Source: Hybos culiciformis (taxonomy: Eukaryota; Arthropoda; Insecta; Diptera; Hybotidae). From it: DNA of 64,000 nucleotides. The stretch covers positions 111,771,812 through 111,835,811 of the forward strand of contig OZ023273.1 of NCBI GenBank assembly GCA_964007475.1. The letters run 5' to 3'. The notes beneath the pieces are model-generated. The model was not told the DNA's origin. It made no database searches and saw only the letters and a program-made list of their open reading frames with translations. Numbering within the stretch: the stretch's first letter is position 1; each line of letters begins with the position of its first letter. A program made the translations under genes and the position numbers. Of this stretch, positions 42,914 through 54,400 are shown in pieces.

Positions 42914-45900
42914 ATCGAGTATTTTTATTTTATATATTTATATATTATTGTAATGAAATAAAAATTTACATTGATTTCGCAAGAAGTTTTCAATTTGTAA
43001 ATAAAAAAAATGCGAAATTCATTTACTGTCTTCAAGTAAATATCATAAACTCAAAATATTCATTTTATTATTGAATACAAATTCAAACTTCATAAATATA
43101 GGCCTCAAATCCTTTAACTAATGTCTTTCAAAAATATGTTTAGACGATATTTTGCGAAATTTTTTATAATTCGGTAAAAATATCGTTGAGGAAATCAACT
43201 TTTCGTTACAGAAATTGGCTCCAAAGGAACAATATTGAATTTGAATCCATAGTAATCAAAACTTTAAAAAAAATTTACCAGTATGTACCCAAAGTTCCCA
43301 GTTATCGAATTTGGATTCACTATGTGCAACGCGTCATTAAGTTTAATTTATGACATATGATTTTAAATAAAGAAATATTTTGAATCTATATTTACTTTGT
43401 GAAATAATTAGTTAGGTAACTAAAAAAAATCTTGTTTTTTTAGTTCACATTTAAAAATGAATTCACAACAATGATATGAAAAAATTTAAATATATACTAA
43501 AAATTTATATTGTGCAAACAAGTTCTTAATAAAAAATTAATTAGGAACAAGCTGCATTTCATATTAATGTTTTTTTATTTGGACTAATCAAGATTTTTAT
43601 TTTTAAAATAAATTTATAATACGAACCAATTTCTTATATTTTTAGAATAACTATCGAAAATTGATTTCATTTACTGTAGAAAAATGTATGATAGTTCTGC
43701 CCAACCAGATAATTAATCTAAATATAAAATCAAGCTATACTTAAACTAACTTCAAATGAAATGAAAAACAATCCATAATAACTATCTCGTTTTAAGAAAA
43801 TCAGGCAAAAACGATTGGAAAAACCAGTTTTTATTTACAATTATTTTCGTTTTTCCATTCTTTCGTATCCCACCAATCATTGTTAAAATTGAAAATGTTG
43901 AAGATTTTATCTAAATTGGAACAAGTGGTAGCGATTTTCAAAAACAACAAAAGACACATTACGAGACCTTTAAATATCACTCGCGCAATAACAAAAAGTT
44001 TTATTTTTATTTATTTTCAAATACCAGCAAAATTATAAAGCCCGTCAATTAAGGATTTATGGTATTCAAAGAAAATAATTACACCTATTCGATGAACGTT
44101 AAGTTTAATACACTTCTTTTATCCATCATTGGTAAATTTTTGGACTTTTCATTTGCTTATTTCATGTTAAGACATTAAGCACAAAAATCAAATCTTTTAT
44201 AAGTATAGGTATTATTTGTTTTAAAAATTATTCAAATTATATTGAGCACAGCCTTTATCATTAGATACTTGGCACTATAATAGTGAGATCTTTAAATTTT
44301 AATTGAGAACTAACTATTTGTTCGCAAATCAAATAAAACGGTACAGAGTACAAAGACGATCTGACGCTCAATAATTGTAAAAATTGTTTAATTTTTTTTA
44401 ATGACTTTTTTGTATCTTTATTTTGAAAGAACTTTGCATTTGTTTCTAGAATAATTAAAATTTTACAGAAGCACTTCCTTCCTCATTTTAATTTGAGACC
44501 TCTTAATAATTTAATCATTATATTTTTATATATTATGGAAAAAAATATAAACCAAATGCAGTACCACCAATCAAGTCTTTTGATTTTATTTTAAAAATGA
44601 AAACTCTGGATTCGATAAACAACATTTCAAACTACATGCTTTGGATACCAAGTTTTAAAAACAAAAAAAAAATCAAAAAGTCAGCCGTATTAATCAAAAC
44701 TACTTATTTTTTATACGTCGTTTCACTATTTTGACCTTATTAATATACCTTGAAGCAATAACAAAAAATTTTCTTTCAACTCCACAGAATGGAATTCTAT
44801 TTTATACAAAGAGAAATCAGTCTTACTTTTAGAGAAAATATGGGACTGACAAAGTTTATACTAGTAATACAATAATGTATACTAAACAAATCCTTTCAGA
44901 ACTCAGAACAAACAAATTATGATCAGTAAATTTTACCTAAATATACTATTTTATAATTCAATAACATTCATTCATTTATAGTAAAAATCTTAAAACAGAT
45001 ATTTATTTCTTTTTTTCCTAGTCTAAATACAACATAGAAATATGGAAAATACAGATCCTTCGATTCAAATATTTTTCTCGAAGAGGAAAATTTTCAATTG
45101 ATCATTGAAAATATAAATTACAAGGATGGGAAAAAATGTTGGAAGTTGGATTTAATTAAGACTGACTTAGAAAGTCAAATAATTCTTTCTGTTCTCGCTA
45201 GCTTCTTTTCTGTTTCCAATTTAAAAATATTTTTTCTTTCTTAGCTTCCTTCCTTCTGATTCGGTATTCTGTGCCCTTGGGATAAAAAGAAATGACTGTA
45301 AAAATAAGGGTTCACTAAGACTTAATTTAGTACCAACTAGTGAACAAATGACTATAATATCGTTTCATATATAAAATAATTTTCTCATACAAATAATTTA
45401 CGTAACTTATTAAAATAAATAATTATAATATTTCTAGGTACTTATTTTCTACATATTTCTAACCTCAGGAACTGAAAAAAGGAATCGTTAATAATTTTGT
45501 GGATAATTTCAAGACACCTATTTAAATTATTTCACCCACTAACACTAACACTAAAATAATATTAAATTCGTTAATTTTCAAAAGTTTATTTGTTCAAAAT
45601 AGCCTGTCAAAGAAATCTCAGAAATTAATACTTATACGTAAAATTAATAATTTATTTTATTCTGTCCAAAGTCAAAACGGGTCTTCATATATATTTTTTG
45701 CTCTAATATTTCTTTAGATAATTTTTGATAAAGTGGAAAGTCAAACTAAATGTTTAGAAGTTTGATAAAAAAAAAGTTACTAACGCCAGCTTCAATTTTA
45801 TGAAGAAAATTATTATCAGAGCCCAGCACTAACGCAGGTCTTAACTAAGAATAAATTCATTATGTTATGTCTAGTGAATAAGCCGATTATTGTCTCTAAA

Positions 45901-46200
45901 TATTTATCGAATCACGTTTAATTAAATTTATAGAAATTTAAAAGCTTTCAATTAACCAAACATATTTAGATCTATATATTTTTTGACCACATTTTGTCTT
46001 ATATTGTAGAAAACTTTGATATAGTTGATACAGTGATAAATAGATGTATACTATGAAAAATTTACGATAACAGAAATTATTTAATAATTTTTTTGAAGAA
46101 GATACTAATTTTTCATAATTACAAAGTGCATATAAATATAAAAATAATGTTAATAGTTATGAATAATCGAACTATAATGTTTAATCTGATTTTGATCAAA
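42914..46200. other. Intron interior between the LINE and the tandem duplication: nothing recognised
   Basis: Somewhat less repetitive than the flanks, with no open frame above 60 codons and no visible repeat ends. Any regulatory elements here cannot be identified from a single sequence. Confidence 0.55.
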
Positions 46201-46480
46201 TGATTGCGAATATTGATGTACGCCAATAATTTAAAAATTTATTTAATTACCCCTCAATTTTTATAATTTGTATCTTATTTTTTCATCTACTACTATTTTT
46301 ACTTTTTTCTATATAATATTTTTTCTGAAAGAAAATACTGAAAAATGATTGCATACGAATAATTCAACCTTTGGCTACCCTACAATTTTAATAGAGTTCG
46401 TATCAAATTTTATTTTAAAATATTTTTTTCTATTATTTTATACTGTTTTTTCTAATATTGTTCTCTGAAAGAAAATACTG
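46201..46480. repeat. Diverged tandem duplication, two units of about 140 bp
   Basis: Unit 1 (46201-46340) and unit 2 (46346-46480) both begin TGATTGC and both end CTGAAAGAAAATACTG. In between they share blocks in the same order: CAATTTTTATAATTTGTATC against CAATTTTAATAGAGTTCGTATC, and TTTTTTCTATATAATATT against TTTTTTCTAATATT. No coding content is visible. The end of unit 2 lies about 25 bases before the small inverted-repeat element at 46506. Confidence 0.65.
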
Positions 46481-46505
46481 TACTGAACCCAAGAAACAAC
46501 CATTA

Positions 46506-46658
46506 GTGTCGATGTTTATCAAAACTCGTCAATTCCACTTTTCAAAAAAAATGAGTATAATACATCGTTGGATTCGTCTTCGAATGTGCTATCAGTTTTT
46601 GCTATTTTTAAATTTAAAAAAAAAAATGGAATAGACGCGGTTTGATAAACATCGACAC
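46506..46658. mobile_element. Small non-autonomous inverted-repeat element (MITE-like), 153 bp
   Basis: The left end GTGTCGATGTTTATCAAAACTCGTCAATTCCA and the reverse complement of the right end, GTGTCGATGTTTATCAAACCGCGTCTATTCCA, match perfectly for the first 18 bases and at nearly every base over about 32 (each quoted in full only for comparison of ends). Both ends are flanked by ATTA (46502-46505 and 46659-46662), a plausible 4-bp target-site duplication. The interior is AT-rich and codes for nothing. The superfamily is not assigned: the duplication is neither TA, TTAA nor an 8-mer. Confidence 0.75.
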
Positions 46659-47456
46659 ATTAAAGATTATCTATTTTTACATATATTATCAAAATTCTAG
46701 ATTCTAACTAATCTGAAAAGTAGATTTAAAATTTTTTATTGAATTGTAGTCATATATTATTAATTTTTTCTTTATTAATTAATTTATGAACTTATATGAA
46801 ACTTATTGTTTTACTATTTGAATAATATCTTAAAAAGTATCTTAACAAATTAAAATCTAGACGAATTATGCATATTTTTTAATTAATTCTTTTTATAATA
46901 TCTTATATAATTAGTGTTCATGTCGAGTTTTAATAAACTTTATTTGTCAATAAATAAATAAAATAAATATAATTATTACACCTTGTTTATGCTGATTACC
47001 ACAAAACCTTGCGTCGAGGGATACGTGAATAATTTGATAACTAAATCCTCTCTATCCTTATATCACATTATTCTTTTTATTACACTCGTTTTATGTCAAA
47101 ATAAATTGAGAAAAAACAGTACGTTGTACATACTGGGTCAAATAAGTTCGTTGTTACCATTCCATCTTAAGGCAACATGCTTTTAAAGAAAAAATGATCA
47201 TTAAGAATAGTTAATAAAGAGAAAATTTTGACTTCAGTAATATATAAGTAGATCAAAATTTTAATTGGCTCAATCGTTATATGATATGTAGATAATTGAT
47301 TTGAAAATTCAATAAATTTATAATTTAAAAGTAATAGCAGTCCAACAGGTAAAAAAATTTGCCGCTAAACCACTTTTACATTAAATAATTTTCTTAAATA
47401 TGTAATAATAAAAAGAAACAAGAATTTTTTTGATGTAATTTTTTTAATACTAAAAT

Positions 47457-48460
47457 CTGGGGTGGAATTTTGTAACTTTGTAGTCTTTGTGGCAATCGAC
47501 AATTTCAAACACGATCAATTTCTATGGACAATGAAAATTATGCTTCACGTATCTAATCATCATCGTCATTTTGAAATAAAAAGGTAGTAAAACTCAATAA
47601 ATATCTTGAAAGGATAACTAGTTTATAAAGTAAACCTTAATTTATAAAATATTTGTAAAATTTGTAGAGGAAAAGCGAAGAATTGTGTACCGACTTTTCT
47701 AAAATTTTGTAGTCAATTGTCGATAAAAAAAATTTGCTTCCTATAATTTAAATTATCGTGAATTGTCTATCAAAATAAAACGACAGCTATTTTTTGGTCG
47801 TTTCTATAGTAAATGAACGTCGATTTGGCTGAAATTTGGGGAGGAGGTAGATGCGATGACTAAACCTCGAAATCCAACAGGATTTTTCCACGAAACCCCC
47901 CGTTTCGGAAATATGACCCACCAAATTTTTCATATGTTTCATATACAGGAAATTTTTTTTTGCTCCTATTTGCCCTATTTTTGGAGAGGGGGTAGATGAG
48001 GTGCCCCGAATGTCAAATCCAAACAATTTTTTTCGGAACAATCTTATTTGGTATGTATGAAAACTTTGGGGGCCATATTTCAGGAACGGAGGGTTTCCTG
48101 AAAAAATCCTCTTGGACTTGGAGGTTTGGACACCGCCTCTACCTCCCCACCAAGTTTCAGCGAAATCGAATCTCAACACTCATCTGCACTTTAGCCAAAT
48201 TCTCTACATTTTTTTTTTTTTCAAAACGATTAAACGAAAATTCGCGATCTTTTTACGTGAAGCAAAGAAGTCGACATGGGCGCTTTTATGAACGAGGTCG
48301 ACAAATATTTAAAATTTTTTTGGTTAATTTCTCAATAAAATTATGAGAAATGAATTTTCCAGCTTTTAAAATTACATGAAGCAAAAAGTCGACAATTGTT
48401 AAAATTTGTGACAATTGTCGATTGTCGACCGGTGACAATTGTTATATGATTCCACCCCTG
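47457..48460. mobile_element. Non-autonomous DNA-transposon-like element, about 1.0 kb, CAGGGGTGGAAT-type ends
   Basis: The left end reads CTGGGGTGGAATTTTGTAAC. The reverse complement of the right end reads CAGGGGTGGAATCATATAAC. Inside the ends, both arms carry CGACAAT/GACAATTGTC motifs and a GCTTCA(C/T)GTA block (about 47542 and 48375) in inverted arrangement, so the inverted similarity extends beyond the tips. The CAGGGGTG tip resembles many hAT ends, but no clear 8-bp target duplication is visible (ACTAAAAT on the left, GAAGGATT on the right), so the family is tentative. There is no transposase frame. Translations of 47787-48179 (minus) and 47996-48346 (plus) are products of the internal repeats, not genes. 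Confidence 0.65.
47820..48170. repeat. Internal inverted repeat with an extra direct copy inside the 1-kb element
   Basis: Arm 1 (47820-47942) and the reverse complement of arm 2 (48048-48170) align along their whole length with scattered mismatches. Shared blocks include TCGATTT.GCTGAAA.TTGG, GGGAGGTAGA-type motifs, AAACCTC..A.TCCAA.AGGATTTTT and GGAAATATG.CCC. A third, partial copy in the same direction as arm 1 starts near 47967 (TATTTGCCCTATTTTTGGAGAGG, then GGTAGATGAGGTG) and runs to about 48055. The three copies would let transcripts of either strand fold back over about 120 bp. Confidence 0.7.
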
Positions 48461-51260
48461 GAAGGATTTATAGAAGTTTATTATGTTTTTTTTTATCAAA
48501 ATATGTTTAGGTATGTAATTTCATTGGAAGTGTTTGTGTTTGGTAATTTAATTTCGAAAAAATTTAGAACGCCGCAAATGATAATGAAATTATAAAATTA
48601 AAAGTTACTCATTAGACAATTAAAAATTGCAATATCAACCCATCAATATTTAAGTAAAAGAAATATCGACTTTTTAAGAAATTAAGACTTGGTATTGACA
48701 ACAACAACATTATCGTATCCCCATAAATGACAGAAATATCTAAAAACTAAATTTATATTAGCAATTATTTTTAAAAAATTAAACTCTTTTGTTTCCTATT
48801 AGGTACTTCTGTGGCGATTAAATTTTAAACAAATATTATACAACTTTTATATAAACTATAACGAAATTCTCAATATGTTAAGTTGGAAATGTTTAAGATT
48901 TTTTTTTTTCATCGATTAAGATTTTTGAATTATAAGTTTGCTACAATTATGGGAATGTTGCCAACCAGTTTATCACTGAGATATATGGGACCGCCAAATC
49001 GACTAACAAACGCCGCAGACCTTATGAAACTAACTCACTTTAATTTGACGGGGGAAAAGCAAAAGTGTTTGAATACATTTACAATGCATTTCGGTTTTTT
49101 TCTGTCTGAAAATATTTCAATAAAAGAAAAAGATCCTCAATTCCTCGATTTCATTTAATCACAAACACATTTGATGCCCAAAAAGTGTTGAGACTTCTAT
49201 TTCAAGCTTCTTTTTATTAATTTTTATTAAATTTTTTTATTTAACTACTGACTCCGTGAAAATTCGTAGAAATCATCTACTATCAACTTTAAATTTTCGG
49301 CAAAAACGCTTATCTTGAACTGAAATTTTATGCAAAAAAACTGATTTTTGAGTGACTGTACAACAGTCATAACGTCATAATCATTATCGCTTTGTTTTCA
49401 GCTATTCGTCTTATCAATTAAAAATATTTATACTTTATAGTTTATTAACCCATACACGCATGTTATCCTTGTGTTATTTCTTAATAATTTGCATATACTT
49501 TATTTACACCACAAGTAGATTTTCAACATTTGCCCCGATTCTTACGTTTAAGTTTGATAAATATGAAAAAGACATTATTCAAATTTGAAACCTTAAATTC
49601 AATATATTTTTATTATAAATTATAAACTTAAATTATGATTTTGCAGTCGATTCTTTTTCACTTGCTTTAGAATAACATCCAATTCGAAACAACATATTGT
49701 AAATTTAGTGGCTAAAATATCCAAACGAATTTAATTGCCGCGACACTTTGAACAATAAAAACTGTTTTCACTAATTTAATAATTGTTTACCGCCCTAGTA
49801 ACTAAAGTAAATAATGAACACATACTTACTTAGAATTTAAGTCCTAAAAATTTGACAAATTCCGAAGAAAAAGGTTTTAACGGAAAAACAAACTAACTCT
49901 GTAATTATGAAAAAGGAAATCAGTTAAGAGTTGTGCCGCGTTAGCTATATTTGTGTCAGAAAATTGTTCCAAAAATATATTCTGTAATAAAAAAAATTAA
50001 TGGAAATATGATCATTTTATTCTATCCGTTTTAACAACTTTTAAATTATAGACTTTAATCTAAAATGTAACGAAAGGAATTTTTGCACACCATTAGAACA
50101 ATTACTCATTCAACTTGAATAATTTTCAGGATATTTGGTTGAAAAGTTTAATCCAATCTTCCTAAAATTTATTCTAAATTAACCATAAAGAAAAATAATT
50201 TATCTAAAACCTATGAAGATACCTAAGTCCTTATATCTCAAATATTTATCTCAAAGTTATCCTCATCATTTCACAGACTTCCTGAAATAATTTGGAAATT
50301 TCTCAATAAACTTTCAAAATTAAATTTAAATGTCGGAAAATGGTTAGGCTGCATTCCAAAACACATCGATTAATTTATTTCTCCTGCCAAAGAAACGTGT
50401 TTTTTAAATGCCGGTTCTTCTACAAAAAATTCTTCAATAACTATTAAAATATCAATTTTGTTACTAACTCATATCAAACTAAATCACAAAAGTTTTGTCT
50501 TATAGAAATGGACTTTTAAATTATTATTTTTTAGGATTGCTTTACAAGTTTCCTGCTTAGTTACCACCCTTTTGTAACCCTAAAATATTTTTTTCACTTT
50601 CTGTGTTTTACATGAACAAAAATAGATATTTAACTAAAATCCTAAACGACAAGAAAAAAACTTTATTCACATTTCATTTGCATCTTAAGCCTTTAATGAA
50701 TGAGATTCTAAAAAAAGGAAGACCCAAACAAGAACATAATCTTGGGCTATACAAAACTTTCAACAATTACTACTTTCGAAAGCTAAAACACCATTTTCAT
50801 TTAAATGTTCCTATAAATTGATGTGAAAATAATTACTGTAGCCAAATTTTACTACAAATCAAATTTAAATCTTAATTTTTCTACATATATCTACACAAAA
50901 TTTTGTCATTTTCCTTCAAAAATCATCCATTGAAGACACATGATCCCCTTAATATTCTCATCATTTTGTGCGAATCATAAAAAAAAAATTTTTTTCAAAG
51001 ATTAATGACTTTTTTTTTAAATTTATATTTTTTTAATATTTTTAGAAAATTTTTCAAAATATTTTTACGCAATGACAGGCACTGAACTCACACCTGTTCT
51101 AATAAATTTTATAAATATTTGCTCGTAACACTTTTTTGACTTTTGGTGGATGGATAATAAAAAAAAAACTTATGATTTTTTCAAAATAATTTTTTTATGT
51201 TTAATTTCTTCAATTTGGAAACTATAAATTGAAACTATATTGAGAACAAATTTTATTATT
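48461..51260. other. Intron interior, 5' part: nothing recognised
   Basis: Contains an isolated 91-codon plus-strand frame (48883-49158) with no recognisable domain, no family resemblance and no splice context that I trust. A slightly G+C-richer patch covers 48950-49060. The rest is AT-rich. Confidence 0.55.
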
Positions 51261-51298
51261 TTTATTATTATTATTATTATTATTATTAATATTATTAT
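51261..51298. repeat. (TTA)n microsatellite near the 5' end of the tio/tsh intron
   Basis: About nine TTA units with one interruption. It lies about 100 bases inside the intron from the splice donor. The reading frame over it (51170-51376, minus) is a by-product of the repeat. Confidence 0.9.
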
Positions 51299-51385
51299 CT
51301 TTTCCATAGAGTCAACTTTAATAATAATAAAAAAGCTATAATAATAACAACAATAATAATAATAAAATAATGACAAATAATTTGT

Positions 51386-51391
51386 ACCTAC
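51386..51391 (-). promoter_or_regulatory. Splice donor after the first tio/tsh coding exon
   Basis: The minus strand reads AAG|GTAGGT, close to the insect donor consensus MAG|GTRAGT. Its phase matches the acceptor at 33514 exactly. Confidence 0.88.
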
Positions 51392-51447
51392 CTTGCATTT
51401 AATGCCTGCCTATAAATTTCCAACATAACAGCCTCGTGTAGCATCAT
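51392..51447 (-). CDS. tio: Tiptop/Teashirt first coding exon (conserved N-terminus)
   Basis: This is a very short coding exon of 56 bases: 18 codons plus two bases of a split serine codon. Read on the minus strand it gives MMLHEAVMLEIYRQALNA followed by AG. This matches the conserved N-terminal start of insect Tsh/Tio proteins (MLHEA.MLEIYRQALNA, from memory of the family). The donor reads AAG|GTAGGT. The leftover AG joins the T at 33513 to make AGT (Ser), giving ALNA-S-ELASPRC in frame. Two ATGs stand in tandem (51445-51447 and 51442-51444), both with A at -3. An in-frame TAA ends 9 bases before the first ATG, so the reading frame cannot extend further upstream unless an unseen acceptor lies in those bases. 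The exon is too short for ordinary ORF listing and lies 17.9 kb from the rest of the coding sequence. Confidence 0.94.
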
Positions 51448-54400
51448 TATAGCAAATTATTTTTATTTATTTTTTTTGTATGTTTCGTATGGAAAAATTT
51501 AAGAAAAAAAATTTATTTTTTTTTGTGTGGAAATTAGAAAAAAAAAAAAAATAAATAAATTGAAAAAACAATTTTTTTTTTTTTTTTATTATGATTTTTC
51601 GTTTAAAATACAATAAATTTTTTTATTGTTGTGTTTTTTTTTTCTACTTCTTCTTCTTCTTCTTATTTTCAAGACCCACACATTAAATTATCTAAAAAAT
51701 TTAATTTTTTTTTTATTTATATTCTTAACACACAAAAAAAAAAAAATAACAAAGCATAAAGATGAAAATTATTATTTTCTTGATTGATATATTTCTTTTT
51801 TATTATATTTTTGTTCAAAAAAAAAAAAAATTATAATAATAAAATAAAAATTATGGATCTTCTTCTTTTTTTTTAATTTTTTTTTTTAGATCATTTTAGA
51901 ATTTAGAATTATTTTTTTTTTTTAATTTTCTTCTTTCATTATTTTAATTTCTTTTTAATTGGTTTTGATGATTTTTTCAATTTTGTTAAAATTAAAAGGA
52001 AAATTAAAATTTTTTATATTTTTAATTAATTTATTTATTATATTAAATTTATTTTTTATTTATTTATAAAATTAAATCACAGAAGTTGTACTTAAAAGAA
52101 ATAAAATATTAAAAACAAAGAATGACAGTTGTAAAAAAAACAAATTTCTTAATTTTTTTTTTTTCGGTTTTATTAAATAAGAATTTATAATAAGTTATAT
52201 TTTGTATGTCAAATGGAAATAATTAAAAACAAAAAATTTGGTTTATTGACAAATAAAGTGTTGTCAAAACATGAAACTTGAATTAAAAAAGAATATAATT
52301 TTGTTATTTATTTATCACGAATGTTTTTTTTAATTTTTTTATTTTAATTTAACATTTTTGATATATATTTATTTTTTTTTTTGTAATTAACTACGATTAA
52401 TTTTTAATTAATTTTGTTTTGTTCCAAAAGATTTTTTAATTATTTATTTAATTTTTTCTAATCGTATACAATTTCTTGTTTGTCGTATTTTCATTGATTG
52501 ATCATAAGTTAAAATTAATAAAATTATTATTATTTTTTTTTTAGTATACTTTAATGTTAAATTTTAATTATATTTTTCGTTTTTTCACATTTTTTTGTAT
52601 TTATTTTGTTTCTAATATCTTAAAATTAAAAAAAATCTTCTAATATTTATGGCTTGCATTTTTAATTAAATTTAATTAAATTTTTATTATTTTTAATTAT
52701 CTGTAATTTTTTTTTTTTTAATAGATTTGATCTGTTTTTATGTTTTTGACAATTAACGCGTGTTAAAAAAATTTCTATTGTATTTAACTGTTTTGTTTAC
52801 TTTATTTTTTTAAAGCTTGCATTTTACGCACAATTTTCATTCATAAACAACTTCTTATTTTTTTTCTTTTGTTTAAGAACTTTTTTTTCTTTTTTTTTTG
52901 TTTTCTTTTTGACTAGAATTGCACAACAGAGTTTTCTATTGGAGAATAACAAAAATAATTTTTTTCATAGTGTTTTTTTTTTTTATTTGCATTTAGCATT
53001 AAAATTTAAATAATTATTTAAAATATCTTATTTAGAAAATTAATAAATTTTTTTTTAAAAGTAATGAATTTTCCAGTGCGAATGTAATAAAATGGGAAAA
53101 AAAAAATTTACATTGACACACTTTTCATAAATACGAAAAAAAAAAAAAAAAAAAAAACAAATTAATTTTTAAGCAAGTTTCAATAAAAAAAAAATTATTA
53201 TTATTAAATATTTTTGTAGCGATAAATTTTTTTTTCTTTTTTTTTCTTTATATCCAATTAATTGGTGTGTGCTTTTATTTATTTATTTTTATTTTTTTTT
53301 TCAAACAAAAACTCATAATATGATTCGTTCTTATTAGATTTTTTTTCTGTTGTTGATGACAAGAAGCAATTCAAATCTAATAGTTTTTTCTTTTTGTAAA
53401 TATTAAAAATTTTTTTTGTTTTTTTTTTTTTTTTTGAATGAAAATCATTTACAAATAATTTTAGAACTCGACATGATTACCATCACACGTATTGTCGTCG
53501 ACTGAAAATATCTTTTTGACTGAGAAGAACTACTCAGAAATTGGAATATAATTTTTTTTGTTTTTTTTTTTTTTTCAATTTCGTTTCATAAATTTCAATA
53601 ATTTTTGTATTTTTTTTTTTTTTGTTAGTAAATGTTAGTTAAATATGTGTACACAAAATAACACTAATACCAGGAAAATATGAGGCAAAAAAAAAAGAAA
53701 CAACAAACGAAAATTATATTAAAATGAAAAAAAAAAAGATACTTAAATCTGTTGTATATGGTTTGTTATTTTTTTTTCTTCTGTGCCGAACATTTTTTGA
53801 AATGAGGGGTTAACATTTTTTTTTTTTTTTTTTTCTTATTATTATTATTATTATGAATTGAATTTGATTGAATTTTTTGTTTTTTTTTTTTTGTATATAT
53901 ATAGATTTTATATTTTTTGATGAAATTTTTCTCTCATTTAATAATAATTCTTTTTAATATGTCATTTTATAATATTGTGTGGTGTAATATTGTTTTGTAA
54001 TTGTATTTTGTAGTCAAAGTCAACGATATTTTGTTAAAGGAATTTTTTTTTTTTTGTGGATTAAAAAATTTTGTAAATGAAAATTTGAAATAAAGTTAAC
54101 ATTTTTTGGATAATTTTTAACGTTTCTTAAGGTTTCTGTTGTAACATCGTCAGGCGTTTTTTTTTTGTGTATTTTATTAAATTTTGAACTAAAAAGAAAT
54201 CTAGTTTAGCAAAAGTGTCGATTTTTTGATAAAATGTTTTAAAAAAATAATTTCTGGCCTTAAAGAATTTTTGAAAGAACAATATGTCACTAATTTAAGC
54301 ACATGGGAGCAGATAGTTTGAAATTCATTGATTAACCATAAACACTACAAACACGGCAAAAAAGTCAAATTCAAAAAATTTAACTTCAATTTTTTTCAAT

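Larger units (their letters stand above)
33514..51391 (-). other. tio: Large first coding intron of the tio/tsh gene (phase 2)
   Basis: The intron is 17,878 bases, bounded by GTAGGT at the donor (51386-51391) and TTTTTTTCAG at the acceptor (33514-33523). It interrupts a serine codon after its second base. Long introns at this point are expected for a developmental regulator and may hold enhancers, but no specific enhancer can be recognised by eye. The intron contains a truncated non-LTR retrotransposon, two elements with terminal inverted repeats, a tandem duplication and several microsatellites, each listed separately. The rest is AT-rich DNA with no credible exon. Confidence 0.9.

Noticed and set aside
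47787..48346. Frames of 130 (minus) and 116 (plus) codons with similar-looking peptides
   Set aside because: They resemble each other only because they lie on inverted copies of the same non-coding repeat.
48883..49158. Isolated 91-codon plus-strand frame in the tio/tsh intron
   Set aside because: No domain, signal or family resemblance, and within the length expected by chance in a window this size.
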